Positions 30,993-41,609 of a stretch of 64,000 nucleotides of DNA are shown here, piece after piece. The DNA is taken from contig AP025283.1 of NCBI GenBank assembly GCA_024347235.1, positions 1,364,001-1,428,000 of the forward strand. Reading direction: 5' to 3'. Source of the stretch: Aliamphritea spongicola. GTDB lineage: Bacteria; Pseudomonadota; Gammaproteobacteria; Pseudomonadales; Balneatricaceae. How positions within the stretch are numbered: position 1 is the first letter of the stretch; each line of letters begins with the position of its first letter. Under the pieces are notes generated by a model. That model saw only the letters and a list, made by a program, of their open reading frames with translations. It was not told the DNA's origin and made no database searches. Position numbers and translations under genes: made by a program.

Positions 30993-31825
30993 TTATTTCA
31001 TTTCCCAGAGCATTGCGATCCACCCAGCACATGCTAGGTAAGGTCCAAAAGGAATTGGGTTTTGAGCCTCATGACGGCGCAACAGAATCATGGTTATGCC
31101 AAGAATAGCTCCAACAAGTGAGGAGAGCAGAATGATCAGAGGTAGCATGCTTGCACCAGCCCAGGCACCCAGTGCTGACAGTAATTTAAAATCACCGTAG
31201 CCCATGCCTTCCTTGCCGGTCAGTAGTTTGAATAACCAGTAGATACTCCACAGAGACAAGTAACCAAGTACCGCGCCCCAAAGAGCCTGGGGCAGAGAGG
31301 TAAAATATTCAAAGCTGTTGATGATCAGTCCCAGCCAGATTAGTGGAAGGGTGATTTTATCTGGCAGCAACTGATGGTCTACATCAATCATGGTAAGGCA
31401 GATCAGACACCAGGTTAAAAAGACTAATGACAGGCTGATCAGGTTGAAGCCGAAACTGAAAACGATATAACTGCTCATTAAAGCTGTGACTAGCTCAATG
31501 ACAGGATAACGGATTGATATCGTTGCTTTACAGGATGAGCAGGCACCACGAAGAAGCAGGTAGCTGATCACCGGTATGTTTTCATACCAGCGAATCTTAT
31601 GTTGGCAGTGAGGGCAAGTAGATGCAGGAACGCTGAGGTTAAATCTATCTTCCGATGCCGTAGCCGTATTCCCATTTAATTCCGCAATTTGTTCTTCCCA
31701 TTCTCGCTCCATCATAACTGGTAGGCGGTAGATCACAACGTTTAGGAAGCTACCTACTAACAGTGAAAAATAAACGCGATGCTGATGGCTAGCCAAGGAG
31801 TAAGTGAAATGTAATCTAAAATCAT
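30993..31825 (-). CDS. pilD: Type IV prepilin peptidase / N-methyltransferase PilD
   Basis: Integral membrane aspartyl protease that cleaves and methylates prepilins. The cytoplasmic zinc-type loop shows CPHC and CSSC; the catalytic aspartates are in MIDVDHQLLPD and GYGDFKLLSALGAW. Restoring one A in plus-strand run 31766-31770 joins the N-terminal membrane segment MILDYISLTPWLAISIAFIF to SLLVGSFLNVVIYRLP; corrected length is 277 aa, starting at 31825. It lies 14 bases after pilC. Confidence 0.95.
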
Positions 31826-31839
31826 ATAAAGAGAATTCA

Positions 31840-33059
31840 CTAGATAACAGAACCTAACTGGAAGATTGGTAAGTACATAGCGATAACTAACCCGCCAACC
31901 AGAATACCCAGTACAGCCATTATCATGGGTTCAATCAAGCTGGATAGATTGTCTACAGCATTATCGACTTCTTCTTCGTAAAAATTAGCCACTTTGTCCA
32001 GCATTGTATCCAGTGAGCCTGCTTCTTCACCAATAGCAATCATCTGTGTGGCCATCGGGGGAATAAACCAGTCATATTTACTGCATTTTTAAAGACTGGC
32101 CAGTAGAGACCCCATTTTTGATTTGCAAAATGGCAGTTGAATAAACAATGTTGCCAGAAGCACCAGCTGCTGAGTCAAGAGCATTCACTAAGGGGACACC
32201 TGCGGCAAATGTGGTGGAAAGGGTACGAGAAAATCTGGCTATTGCTGAATTATGAAGAATTTGACCGATGATGGGGAGTTTTAATACTGCGCGATCAACA
32301 GACGCTCTGAGTTTTGCAGAACTTTGCATCGCTTTTTGAAATAAGAAGCCGACGACAACGATGGCTAATAAGGCAATAAACCACCACTCACGGGCAACGA
32401 CAGAAAGCCCAACCACAAATTGTGTAAATGCTGGCAGTTCTGCACCAAAAGATTGAAAAACACTTTCAAACTGTGGAACAACTTTTATAAGCAAAATAGC
32501 TGAAACGATAACTCCGATAACAATGACTGCTATTGGATAAGTAAGCGCCTTTTAATTTTGGCTTTGAGTGATTCTATTTTCTCTTTGTAAGTGGCGATTC
32601 GGTCAAGCATTGTTTCAAGTGAACCTGACTGTTCGCCCGCCTGTACCAGATTACAAAAGAGCTCATCAAAATATTTAGGGTGTTTTTCCAGTGCCTTAGC
32701 AAAACTGGTACCGCTGTTGACATCATTTTTAAGATCATTAATGACTTTCTTTAATTGCAGTTTTTCTACGCCATTAGAAACGATATCAAATCCTTGTAAA
32801 AGAGGAACACCGGATTTCAGCATTGTGGCCATTTGTCTGGTAAATAGAGCGATATCAAGTGGTTTGATTGGTTTTGATGCTTTACTAAAAACTGTTAGTC
32901 TGTTTGCGGACTTTGCGGGGAGAATTCCCTGACGTCGTAACTGTGCTTTAGCTATGGTCAGGTTTTCAGCATTAATAGTGCCTTTGCTGGGATTACCTGT
33001 TTTGTCTTTGCCTTCCCACAAAAAGGTAGTGGGTAACTTTTCTTTCTTTTAAGTGCCAT
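31840..33059 (-). CDS. pilC: Type IV pilus inner membrane platform protein PilC
   Basis: GspF-family platform protein that couples the PilB motor to pilin assembly. Two homologous helical domains are seen, each with a [21 protein letters not shown] motif (second copy [18 protein letters not shown]), and three membrane segments ([52 protein letters not shown]). Frame breaks on plus-strand runs 33020-33024, 32550-32553, 32086-32090 and 32057-32061; corrected length is 407 aa, typical for PilC. Start ATG at 33059. Confidence 0.95.
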
Positions 33060-33079
33060 CAGTTTTTGTTACCGTTCTG

Positions 33080-34792
33080 TCAGACCTTGATTACTCGGTT
33101 GATTTCTTCAAGGCTGGTTAGGCCTTGGCTTACTTTATTTAAACCCGAGTGACGTAAGGTTTTAAATCCCTGTTTAACAGCTACATCCTGAATGTCCAGT
33201 GAAGAGCCGTTAGACATAATACTTTCGGCAATTTCTTGGCTCATGGATAACATTTCGTAGATACCTACGCGCCCTTTATAACCTTTGTTACACTTGTTGC
33301 AGCCTTTCGGATTTGCTTCAAATAAGCTTAACTGATTTGTTAGCTGTTCATCACTATAACCTGCTTCCCTCAATGCCTCTTTTGGGATATTTGCTGGTTG
33401 TTTACAGTGCGTACAAAGTCGCCTTGCCAGTCGTTGAGCGATGATAAGGCTAACGGAGGTTGCAATGTTAAATGCCGGAACTCCCATGTTTCTGAGTCGG
33501 GTTAAGGTTTCTGGTGCACTGTTGGTGTGAAGTGTAGAGAGTACCATATGGCCTGTTTGCGCGGCCTTGATTCCTATTTCAGCTGTTTCCAAGTCCCGGA
33601 TCTCACCAACCATTACCACATCAGGGTCTTGACGTAGAAATGCTCTAAGTGCTTCGGCAAATGTTAGTCCGACTTTTGTGTTCACGTGTACCTGGTTAAT
33701 GCCTTCCAGGTTAATTTCCACAGGGTCTTCCGCAGTAGAGATATTCCGCTCTGTTGTGTTTAGAATGTTTAAGCCTGTATAAAGTGAAACGGTTTTACCG
33801 CTACCGGTGGGACCTGTAACCAGAATCATGCCTTGAGGTTTTTCCAGAGTATCCAGATATAATTTTTTTGATCCGGTTCAAAACCAAGGGCTTCAACTCC
33901 CATTTGAGCACTGGTAGGGTCAAGGATACGTAATACAATTTTTCCCCAGAGAGTGGGCAAAGTATTTACCCGGAAATCGATAGATCGTTTTTGGATAAGC
34001 GCATTTTAATGCGGCCATCCTGAGGCATACGCCGTTCTGAGATGTCCATTTGAGACATAACTTTTAAACGGGCTGATAGTTGCAAGGCCAGATTTGTTGG
34101 TGGTTTAGCTACTTCCTGTAAGATTCCGTCGACACGACTACGAATTCGGTAGCTCTTTTCATAGGGTTCAAAGTGAATATCAGACGCACCGTTTTTAATT
34201 GCGTCCAGAAGAATTTTGTTTACAAAACGAACAATTGGCGCATCGCTGGTAGAATCGTCGTCTTGCTCTGTCTGTTGATTTTCTGTTGGGTCTTCAACAT
34301 CCAGATTATCTAGGTCTGCATCATCAAGGCCTTCCAGAGCGGAGTTTTGCTCATCAAGGAAACTGTCTATGAGGCGGTTAAGTTTATCTTCCTCAACGAT
34401 CACTGCTTCCGTTGTGATGCCGGTATTAAACTTGAATTCATCTAGGGCCTGTATATTGGTCGGGTCTGAGATGCCGACAAATAAGCGATTCTCCCGTTGT
34501 ATCAGCGGCAGGGCGTGATGTTTACTGATGAGCTTTTCATCAACCAGGCTTTTAGGCATGCTTTCCGGATCCAGCATATCCAGATCCAGAATCGGCATGC
34601 CAAACTCATCCGCGGCTGCAGCGGCAGCCCGGTAAGCACTGACCAGACGGTTAGCAATAATATGGGAGATAAACGGGGTTTGTTCTTCACGGGATGTTTT
34701 TAGTGCCTCCATGGCAACATCTGAAGAAAAACACCGTCGTTAACCAGGCGTCTGGCGAGTCCGCTTAAGGGTTGAAAAGGCTGTAAACTCAT
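33080..34792 (-). CDS. pilB: Type IV pilus assembly ATPase PilB
   Basis: Hexameric extension ATPase for pilus assembly. It has a GspE N-domain ([19 protein letters not shown]), Walker A in [16 protein letters not shown], an Asp box around [16 protein letters not shown], Walker B in [18 protein letters not shown], and the tetracysteine zinc site CTHC...CNKC. The start at 34792 gives [17 protein letters not shown] behind AGAGG. Frame breaks lie at plus-strand runs 34727-34731, 33988-33992 and 33863-33869, and one residue near LWGEK may also be missing; corrected length is about 571 aa. Confidence 0.95.
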
Positions 34793-35077
34793 TGATTCCT
34801 CTGCTGAATTTAGCAGTATTGCTGCCTTGTATTCGTCTTGGGTTCTAAAGTAACATTTATACGCCGGTTTGAAAAATTAAAGGACCTGCCGGTGTATAGA
34901 GAGACATATTAGTTTCAGAAGACTTGTCATTTTGCGATATCCTTTACTGGACTGTCATGCAGGTTGGGTTAATATTAGCCACAGGCTTGTAGGGAGCAAG
35001 GAAGAAGGGCTTATCGGCAAGGGAAAGTTTGCTGGAGCAAGGATGATTTTAAAAATAATCTCTGTGGAGAGAAAAGC
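34793..35077. other. Divergent regulatory region between pilB and pilA
   Basis: This 285-base gap must hold promoters for both pilBCD and pilA. pilA in relatives is often RpoN-dependent. I looked for GG-N10-GC and found only a weak match near 34984-34998, with a poor -12 element, so I do not call a promoter. Confidence 0.4.
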
Positions 35078-35520
35078 ATGAAAAACAACAGGGCTTTACC
35101 CTTATCGAGTTGATGATCGTTGTGGCGATCATTGGTATTTTGGCAGCAGTAGCATTACCAGCATATCAGCAATACACGCAACGGGCAGAGTTTTCTGAGG
35201 TTGTATTGGCTGCAACTAGCCTTAAGTCACAGGTTGAAGTTTGTGCGCAAACTGACTCTGGTGCCGGGGCTGATTTTGGTGGGAGCTGTTCTTCTGGTAA
35301 TGGTGGAGTAACTAGTACAGGAGCGTCTGGGGTAGTTGCATCAGTTATTGCTTCAGATCAGGGTAATAATGATGTAAGAATTACTGCAACTGGCAGTGGT
35401 GCAGGACCAGCGGCTTCTACCTATGTTCTAAATGGTAATCGATTAAATACCGGGCAGGTTATTTGGACTTTTGACGAGGGAGTTAGTGATTGCGATAACA
35501 ACGGAGTTTGTTCTAACTAA
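35078..35520 (+). CDS. pilA: Type IV major pilin (PilA-like)
   Basis: Pilin subunit. One A missing in the run 35081-35085 hides the leader MKKQQG; with it the class III signal is cut before [25 protein letters not shown], with Glu5 present. The mature protein is about 141 aa. The globular domain is Gly/Ser/Thr-rich, and two Cys near the C-terminus ([11 protein letters not shown]) are placed to close a small D-region loop; another Cys pair lies at VEVCAQ and GGSCSSG. It faces away from pilBCD, as usual, and is followed by its own terminator. Confidence 0.93.
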
Positions 35521-35540
35521 AGTATAAGTCACGAGTTTTT

Positions 35541-35574
35541 AAAACAGGTAGCAATTGCTACCTGTTTTGTTTTA
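35541..35574 (+). terminator. Intrinsic terminator after pilA
   Basis: AAAACAGGTAGCA and TGCTACCTGTTTT form a long perfect stem with a minimal loop, followed by GTTTT. It ends the pilin transcript. Confidence 0.9.
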
Positions 35575-35582
35575 GTTACCTT

Positions 35583-35930
35583 ATGAAAAACACTTCTGAT
35601 TATCGTCATCGCTGTAGCCGCTGGTGTGGGCTACTTTCTTGAAACTAAAAGGTTCAGGTAACTACTCAGCAGCGTGCTTCAGTGGAAGCTGCGTTAGCAT
35701 TAGAGCCTGAAAGATATCCAGCAACACCTGTCTGGTGGTCTGATGGGGATATTCTGGCTGTGGGCATGCGGGCTGCTGATGAAGCTGTTATTACCGCAGG
35801 AGCGAAAGATATCTGTAAAATACTGTGGAAGTTTGATGTAAACCGCACCGCAGTTGAAGTCTACGATATTGAGAAAATTCAGCAGAGTGATGACTGGAAG
35901 CTGATCGGTGGGGCTGATTGTCGCCGCTGA
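35583..35930 (+). CDS. Small single-pass membrane protein, function unknown
   Basis: I do not recognise this family. After correction it reads about 116 aa: a short N-terminal membrane anchor (KTLLIIVIAVAAGVGYFL), then a soluble domain (PVWWSDGDILAVGMRAADEAVITAGAKDICKILWKFDV...) with a Trp pair and Cys in DICKIL and ADCRR. Frame breaks lie at aaaaa 35586-35590 (two short or one extra) and aaaa 35647-35650. It starts 8 bases after the pilA terminator, so it may be read by partial read-through and could relate to pilus function, but position is the only evidence. Confidence 0.6.
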
Positions 35931-35964
35931 GATTGTCTTCGGGGCTGAAATCCGAGCTTAAAAT

Positions 35965-35992
35965 ACGTGTTATCCAGTCTTGGATAACACGT
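35965..35992. terminator. 12-bp hairpin between convergent genes
   Basis: ACGTGTTATCCA-GTCT-TGGATAACACGT is a perfect 12-bp stem with a four-base loop between the gene at 35583 and nadC, which converge here. Modest T and A tracts flank it, so it probably terminates both. Confidence 0.8.
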
Positions 35993-36003
35993 AAATTTCT
36001 TCT

Positions 36004-36855
36004 TTATTTCGAAATAAACCGCATAGACAGATCAATTGCCCGGCAGTCTTTTGTCAGTAAGCCGATAGAGATGTAATCAACACCTGTTTCAGCGATTGGC
36101 AGTAAGGTCTGATCGTTAATGCCACCGGAGGCTTCCAGCTTTAAAGGTTTACCCAGTTCTGTGTTCTTTGCGACCGCTGTACGCATGTCTTCCAGGCTGA
36201 AGTTGTCCAGCATGACAGTATCAGCACCGGCATCCAGTGCTTGCTGAAATTCATCCAGATTTTCCACTTCTACTTCAACCGGTTTTTCCGGCTCAATGGT
36301 TTTTGCGGTAGCTACGGCGTTAGCGATAGAGCCACAGGCCATGATGTGGTTTTCTTTAATCAGGAAAGCATCATAAAGACCGATACGGTGGTTGAAGCCG
36401 CCGCCACAGGCTACTGCGTACTTCTGGGCGTTACGCAGACCGGGAATAGTCTTGCGGGTATCAAGCAGTTTGACGCCAGTTTCGGCAACCAGAGAGGCAT
36501 AATTGGCACTAATCGTTGCTGTACCGGAAAGGGTCTGAAGGAAGTTAAGTGCGGCTCGTTCAGCTGTTAGCATCGAGCGGGCAGGCCCTTCAATTTCAAA
36601 TAGTGTCTGATCCGCACTGACACGATCACTATCTTCGACTTTCCAGTTCAGTTGCATACGGTCATCAACCTGTCGGTATACTTCAGTAACCCAAGCCGTA
36701 CCGCAGATAATAGCCTCTTCCCGGCAAATAACACGAGCTTTAGCTGTCTGATTTTCAGGAATAAGGCGAGCGGTAATATCTCCGTCACCAATATCCTCTG
36801 CCAGAGCATTTGCGACAGTTGAATGCAGGTCTGCGAATAATGGCGATTGAGTCAT
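36004..36855 (-). CDS. nadC: Nicotinate-nucleotide pyrophosphorylase (carboxylating)
   Basis: Quinolinate phosphoribosyltransferase of NAD synthesis. It is intact at 283 aa. Family motifs are [65 protein letters not shown] and the phosphate loop LEASGGIN. It is transcribed divergently from ampD, the usual neighbour in pseudomonads and relatives. Confidence 0.97.
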   Translation of the reverse strand: MTQSPLFADLHSTVANALAEDIGDGDITARLIPENQTAKARVICREEAIICGTAWVTEVYRQVDDRMQLNWKVEDSDRVSADQTLFEIEGPARSMLTAERAALNFLQTLSGTATISANYASLVAETGVKLLDTRKTIPGLRNAQKYAVACGGGFNHRIGLYDAFLIKENHIMACGSIANAVATAKTIEPEKPVEVEVENLDEFQQALDAGADTVMLDNFSLEDMRTAVAKNTELGKPLKLEASGGINDQTLLPIAETGVDYISIGLLTKDCRAIDLSMRFISK

Positions 36856-37044
36856 GCGTCTCTCATTTTAAGCTGTTTTTAACAGTGCGGCCATTCTCTA
36901 TCTGATAGCTTCAGAAGCCGTTGGCAGGGTAGAATGGCTGCAATTTATGGCGCGATATTCTAATTCAGTCGGCTAATATATGCACCCTGAGTTTTCATTT
37001 GTGCGATGCAAAGGCGTTTGATTTGTTAAGAAGGGCGGTAGTTT

Positions 37045-37579
37045 ATGAAAATTGTTGATGGCTGGTTAGTGGGTGCTGATATCTGTGAATCACCGAATCA
37101 GAATGACCGGCCTGTAAATGTTTCCCGGACTTACTGGTTGTGCATAACATCAGTTTACCTCCCGGTCAGTTTGGTGGCGGTAATGTGGAAGCATTTTTCG
37201 TAATGAACTGAATGCCGGAGATCATCCTTACTTTGCTGAGATCTGTCACCTGAAGGTATCGGCGCATATGCTGATTGAGCGTTCGGGCAGAATGGTGCAG
37301 TTTGTTTCATTCGATAAGCGCGCCTGGCATGCCGGTATTTCTGCATATCAGGGGCGTGAGGCCTGTAATGACTTTTCAGTGGGGATTGAACTGGAAGGTT
37401 GTGATGATGTGCCTTATACCCTGATGCAGTATCAGATGCTGTCGGAGGTGCATAAGGCTCTACAGGTGTATTATCCCAACCTGTCTGCGCAGGCGATTAC
37501 CGGTCATTCGGATATTGCGCCGGGGCGAAAAACAGACCCCGGTCCGGCATTTAACTGGCAGTACTTTAAGGGGTTATAA
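37045..37579 (+). CDS. ampD: 1,6-anhydro-N-acetylmuramyl-L-alanine amidase AmpD
   Basis: Cytoplasmic zinc amidase of peptidoglycan recycling that affects AmpC induction. The zinc ligands are in LLVVHNISLPP, ITGHSDIAPGRKTDPG (His and Asp) and the catalytic region AWHAGIS is present. Frame breaks lie at ccc 37124-37126 and ttttt 37194-37198; corrected length is 178 aa, close to E. coli AmpD. The start ATG at 37045 has GGGCGG upstream. nadC is divergent, 189 bases away. Confidence 0.95.
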
Positions 37580-37593
37580 GCCAGCTCAGCGGT

Positions 37594-38664
37594 TCAGTCT
37601 GTTTTGAACAGAACCGGATTATGGATATCCAGCTGTAGGTGGACGTTATCTCCAGGCTGGTGTTCAACATTGGCGGGTACTGCGCAGATAAGATGCTCGC
37701 CTGATTCAAGTTCTAGCTGATACTGGTGATAGGCGCCCCGGAAGGTTTTTCAGTAGTTGGGCGGTATATGGGCTTTCATGGTTTTGCTGGACGTTATACT
37801 GGCGCACCAGCAACTTCACCTGTTCTCCGGGAGTCAGCGAATGGGGGCAGGGCTACGGACTTTTCCTAGTACGGTGTCAACACAGTGTTCGCATGAAACG
37901 GTGGCATTAATCAGATTACCCTGGCCAACGAACTGCGCGACAAATGGCGTTGCTGGTCTCTGATAGACTTTCTTAGCAAGGTCCCACTGGTGAATTTCTC
38001 CTTCATTCATCACGCCGATTAAGTCGGCGATAGAAAAGGCTTCTGACTGATCATGGCTGACAACCAGCGCGCTGATGCCTTCCTGTTTGAGAATGCGCCG
38101 AACCTCTGGGACAAGGGTTTCACGAAGCTTTGCGTCCAGCCCTGAAAAGGGCTCATCCATTAGCAGAAGATCTGGTTTTGGAGCCAGTGCCCGTGCCAGT
38201 GCGATGCGTTGCTGTTGACCGCCGGATAATTCATGGGGATAGCGGGTGGCATACTCAGGCAAACCAATGAGTTCGAGCAGTTCACTGATTCGCTGCTGTT
38301 GTTGAACGGTGTCCAGATCCCGAATACCAAAACGGATATTATCTGCAACGCTCAGATGCGGGAAAAGTGCAACATCCTGAAAAACCATGCCGATATTGCG
38401 AAGTTCCGGTGGCAACACAGTATTCGCATCAGAAATAGTATTACTGACAGTACTGATGCTGCCTTTAACAGGTTTTTCAAAGCCGGCTATCGCCCGTAAA
38501 AGAGTAGACTTGCCACAGCCACTGGGGCCGAGTAAACAGCCAATCTGCCCGGCAGGTAACTGTAAACAGGCGTTATGCACTACGGTCTTGTTGCCATAGG
38601 CAAGGTCAAGATCTTTCAGTTCAAGCTGATATGTCAGCGAAGTTCCCTGGGCGTTCATAGTCAT
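37594..38664 (-). CDS. fbpC: Iron(III) ABC transporter ATP-binding protein (FbpC-like)
   Basis: ATPase of a ferric-iron importer. Walker A is LLGPSGCGKSTLLRAIAG, the Q-loop MVFQDVALFPH, the signature LSGGQQQRIALARALA, Walker B LLLMDEPFSGLDAK and the switch His in VVSHDQSEA. A C-terminal TOBE-like region (GAYHQYQLELESGEHL...HNPVLFKTD) is recovered after repairing plus-strand runs 37842-37846 and 37746-37750. Length is about 356 aa. The start MTMNAQGTSL at 38664 follows AAAGAG. The uncorrected frame runs straight on from the permease; see the note at 38723. Confidence 0.9.
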
Positions 38665-38713
38665 CTCTTTACAACAGACTGCATGACAGCAGATGAGGTT
38701 TTCAGTGCAGGCA

Positions 38714-40360
38714 TTATTCTTTCCCCGGGCAATCGAGCGGCTCAGTAATATTACCGGTAACAGTCCGACGGCGACAATCATCAGTGAGGCCGGGGCGGCA
38801 TCAATAAGGCGCTCATCAGAAGCCAGTTCAAAAGCCCTGACCGCCAGTGTATTAAAGTTGAATGGCCGCAGTATTAGTGTTGCTGGCAGTTCTTTAGTAC
38901 ATCAACAAACACAATCAGCAACGCAGTTAAGACCGAGCTGCGCATCAGCGGTACGTGAATGCGCTTCAATACCTGAACAGGAGTGCAGCCCAGTGAGCGG
39001 CCTGCGCTGTCAACACTGGGTTTTATCTTTTCCAGTCCGGTCTGAATAGAGCCCAGAGAGACTGCCAGAAAGCGAACCATATATGCAAACAGCAGGGCAA
39101 ATAAAGTGCCTGAAAATATCAGCCCGGGGTTAAAGCCAAACCATTCTGAAGAGAGGTTGATCAGTTGGTGATCCAGCCACGCCATAGGAATAAGGATACC
39201 GATAGCGATAATGGTACCGGGCAGTGCGTAACCCATGCCAGCGACCATAACTGATGTCTGGACGCGCTTATGATCATTCATGCGTCTGGCGTATGCCAGA
39301 ATGAGTGCCAGACATACCGCAAGAACGGCTGCCGCTGATGCCAGCGTGAATGAATTCCAGGCCAGTTCGATAAAGTCCTGTGGATTAAATTTTGCCTGAG
39401 TAATGGCCCAGTTCAGCAGTACGCCACCGGGTAACAGGAAGCCAAATAAAACCGGAAGCAGGCACGTAAAGAAAGCAGCTGTTGCCTGCATGCCTGAGAG
39501 CTTAACCAGTTTTGGCTGTTTTCTCTGTTCGTTATTCGCATGGTACTTAATCTGCCGCCGGGAATATTTTTCCAGCAGAATGAGCAGCACTACAAAACCC
39601 AGTAGCATTGCGGCCAGCTGTGCAGCCGCTGCGGAATCACCCAGGCCATAGAATGTGCGGAAAATACCAGTGGTAAAGGTGGCTACACCGAAATACTGTA
39701 CAGTCCCGTAATCGGCGAGAGTCTCCATTAAAGCAAGTGTCAGGCCGGCAATAATGGCCGGGCGGGCAAGTGGCAGTGCCAGTTTGAAGAAGGCCTTGTG
39801 ACGGCTGTATCCCAGAGTTCTGCTGACTTCAAGGGCACTGCTGGACTGTTCCAGAAAGGCTGCTCTGCTGAGCAGATAGACGTAAGGATACAACACCAGA
39901 GAGAGCATAACGGTGGCGCCGCCAAGGGAGCGGATTTCAAAAAGTAATATTCACCGTAGCCCAGCCCTGTGATGTCCCGAATCAGGCTCTGCACGGGGCC
40001 GGCAAAATCGAGCAGGCCCGTATAGGTATAAGCAATAATATAAGCGGGCACTGCCAGTGGTAGCAGTAGCGCCCAGGTAAAGATTTTACGGCCGGGAAAT
40101 TCGCAGACACTGGTTAACCAGGCGGGAGGAACGCCAAGCAATAATACTCCGACGCTGACGCCAACCAGCAATGCCAGCGAGTTGCCTACATAGTCTCCCA
40201 GTACGGTGCTGAATAGGTGACTCCAGACATCGACTGAACCGGCAAACAGGAATGCGCAGATTACCAGTACCGGCAGAGCAAGTATGCTTGCAATCAGTAC
40301 GGCTGAGCCGGATAACCAGTTAATGCTTCTGGCGGTTGAGCTGAATGTCTGCGTCGTCAT
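38714..40360 (-). CDS. fbpB: Iron(III) ABC transporter permease (FbpB-like)
   Basis: Double-length permease of the FbpB class, about 549 aa with roughly 12 membrane segments, formed by two binding-protein-dependent transport domains. The first EAA-like loop is SRTLGYSRHKAFFKLALPLARPAI and the second DSAGRSLGCTPVQVLKRIHVPLMR. Frame breaks on plus-strand runs aaaaa 39939-39943, ttt 38892-38894 and cccc 38723-38726; the last repair brings in the stop after SRSIARGKE. It is placed between fbpA and fbpC on the same strand. Confidence 0.92.
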
Positions 40361-40392
40361 AAAAATCAATCTTACAAAATACAAAAGCGTCA

Positions 40393-40420
40393 GCCACTCA
40401 TTTAACAGAAAATGAGTGGC
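40393..40420 (-). promoter_or_regulatory. Intercistronic hairpin between fbpA and fbpB
   Basis: GCCACTCATTT (40393-40403) and AAATGAGTGGC (40410-40420) form a perfect 11-bp stem with a six-base loop. It has no immediate T tract on the minus strand, so it looks like an RNA-stability or attenuation element that keeps the abundant binding protein message above that of the membrane components. Confidence 0.6.
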
Positions 40421-40459
40421 AACGCTGGAGGCATATGCCGTTTTTAAGGGACGGCGGCT

Positions 40460-41491
40460 TTATTTCCAGCCGGCGCGGTCCATCAGTTCAACGGCTGCAC
40501 GGTTGTTTTCCCCCAGTTTGCTGAGTTCAACAGTATCCGCTTTAAAGTCCCCAAAGTCTCTGAGTACACTGGAAACATCACTGCCTGCAACAACAGGGTA
40601 TTCACTGTTGACCTCTGCGTACCACTTCTGTGATTCAGGTGAGGTCAGGAACTCGATCAGCTTAATTGCGTTTTCTTTATTTTTAGATGCCTTTGTTACG
40701 CCTGCACCACTCACGTTAACGTGGGTGCCGCGGTCATCCTGGTTTGCCCAGAAAACGCCAACGTTGTTAACCAGCTGCTTGTCTGCATCTTTGCTGCTGT
40801 TTGCCAAGCGGCCAAAGTAATAGGTATTGGCCAGTGTTAGCTCACAAACACCTGCATTTACTGCACGCAGTTGATCGGTATCTCCGCCAGCAGGTGGCTT
40901 GGCAAAGTTTTTCACAAAACCTTTGGCCCAGTTTTCAGTTTGCTCAGTGCCGTTGGCTTCCAGCATGGCCGCTACCAGCGACTGGTTATAAACATTATTA
41001 GAAGAACGGGAGCAGATTTTACCTTTCCATTTAGGATCTGCCAGGTCTTCGTAAGTGCTTAGCTGGGCCGGATCAACTTTATCTTTAGCGTAGAAGATAG
41101 TCCGGGCGCGCTGAGACAGACCGTACCATTGGCGGTCAGTATCCCGCAGGTGGGCCGGAATAGCTGCATCCAGTGTTTTACTTGTAATTGGCTGTAAAAC
41201 GCTGGCGTCTTTCGCCCGCTGTAAACGGCCGGCATCAACAGTGATAAAGACATCTGCCGGGCTGGCTGAACCTTCAATCTGTAGACGTTTCAGCAGGGCA
41301 TCCGCATTACCGGTGACCAGATTTACCACAATGTTGGTTTCTGCTTCGAATTTATCCAGAAGGGGCTTAATCAGTGCTTCTTTGCGGGCTGAATAAACAT
41401 TGACCAGATCTGAATCTGCCAGTACCGGAAGGGTGAATGAGCTAAAAAGAGTGCCGGCTGCCAGGGCGAAAATACCAAAACGATTTGCCAT
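40460..41491 (-). CDS. fbpA: Periplasmic iron(III)-binding protein (FbpA-like)
   Basis: Solute-binding protein that carries ferric iron to FbpBC. It is intact at 343 aa. A signal peptide (MANRFGIFALAAGTLFSSFTLPVLA, cut before DSD) precedes VNVYSARKEALIKPLLDKFE, the usual start of the FbpA/FutA class. ANTYYFGRLANS carries the tandem tyrosines that bind iron in this family. It is first in the operon, with a candidate Fur site upstream. Confidence 0.94.
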   Translation of the reverse strand: MANRFGIFALAAGTLFSSFTLPVLADSDLVNVYSARKEALIKPLLDKFEAETNIVVNLVTGNADALLKRLQIEGSASPADVFITVDAGRLQRAKDASVLQPITSKTLDAAIPAHLRDTDRQWYGLSQRARTIFYAKDKVDPAQLSTYEDLADPKWKGKICSRSSNNVYNQSLVAAMLEANGTEQTENWAKGFVKNFAKPPAGGDTDQLRAVNAGVCELTLANTYYFGRLANSSKDADKQLVNNVGVFWANQDDRGTHVNVSGAGVTKASKNKENAIKLIEFLTSPESQKWYAEVNSEYPVVAGSDVSSVLRDFGDFKADTVELSKLGENNRAAVELMDRAGWK

Positions 41492-41555
41492 CGAAGATAC
41501 CTTACTGTGGGTGGTTAGCGGTTGATCTGTTTGGAGACCAACGGATAGTTAAATC

Positions 41556-41577
41556 GATTATAAATGATAACGGTTTG
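41556..41577 (-). promoter_or_regulatory. Possible Fur site upstream of fbpA
   Basis: GATTATAAATGATAAC resembles two Fur hexamers (GATAAT-like) about 65 bases before the fbpA start. The match to the 7-1-7 consensus is only about 9 of 14, so this rests mostly on the gene function. Confidence 0.35.
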
Positions 41578-41609
41578 TATTTATAGCATCGTTACGGGTG
41601 CTGAACGAT

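Noticed and set aside
34984..34998. RpoN promoter for pilA
   Set aside because: A GG-N10-GC spacing exists, but the -12 element reads GAGC rather than TTGC and the -24 element is also poor.
37834..38781. Natural fusion of FbpB permease to FbpC ATPase
   Set aside because: A single-base correction at 38723-38726 restores a stop at a normal permease end and fbpC has its own start with a ribosome site.
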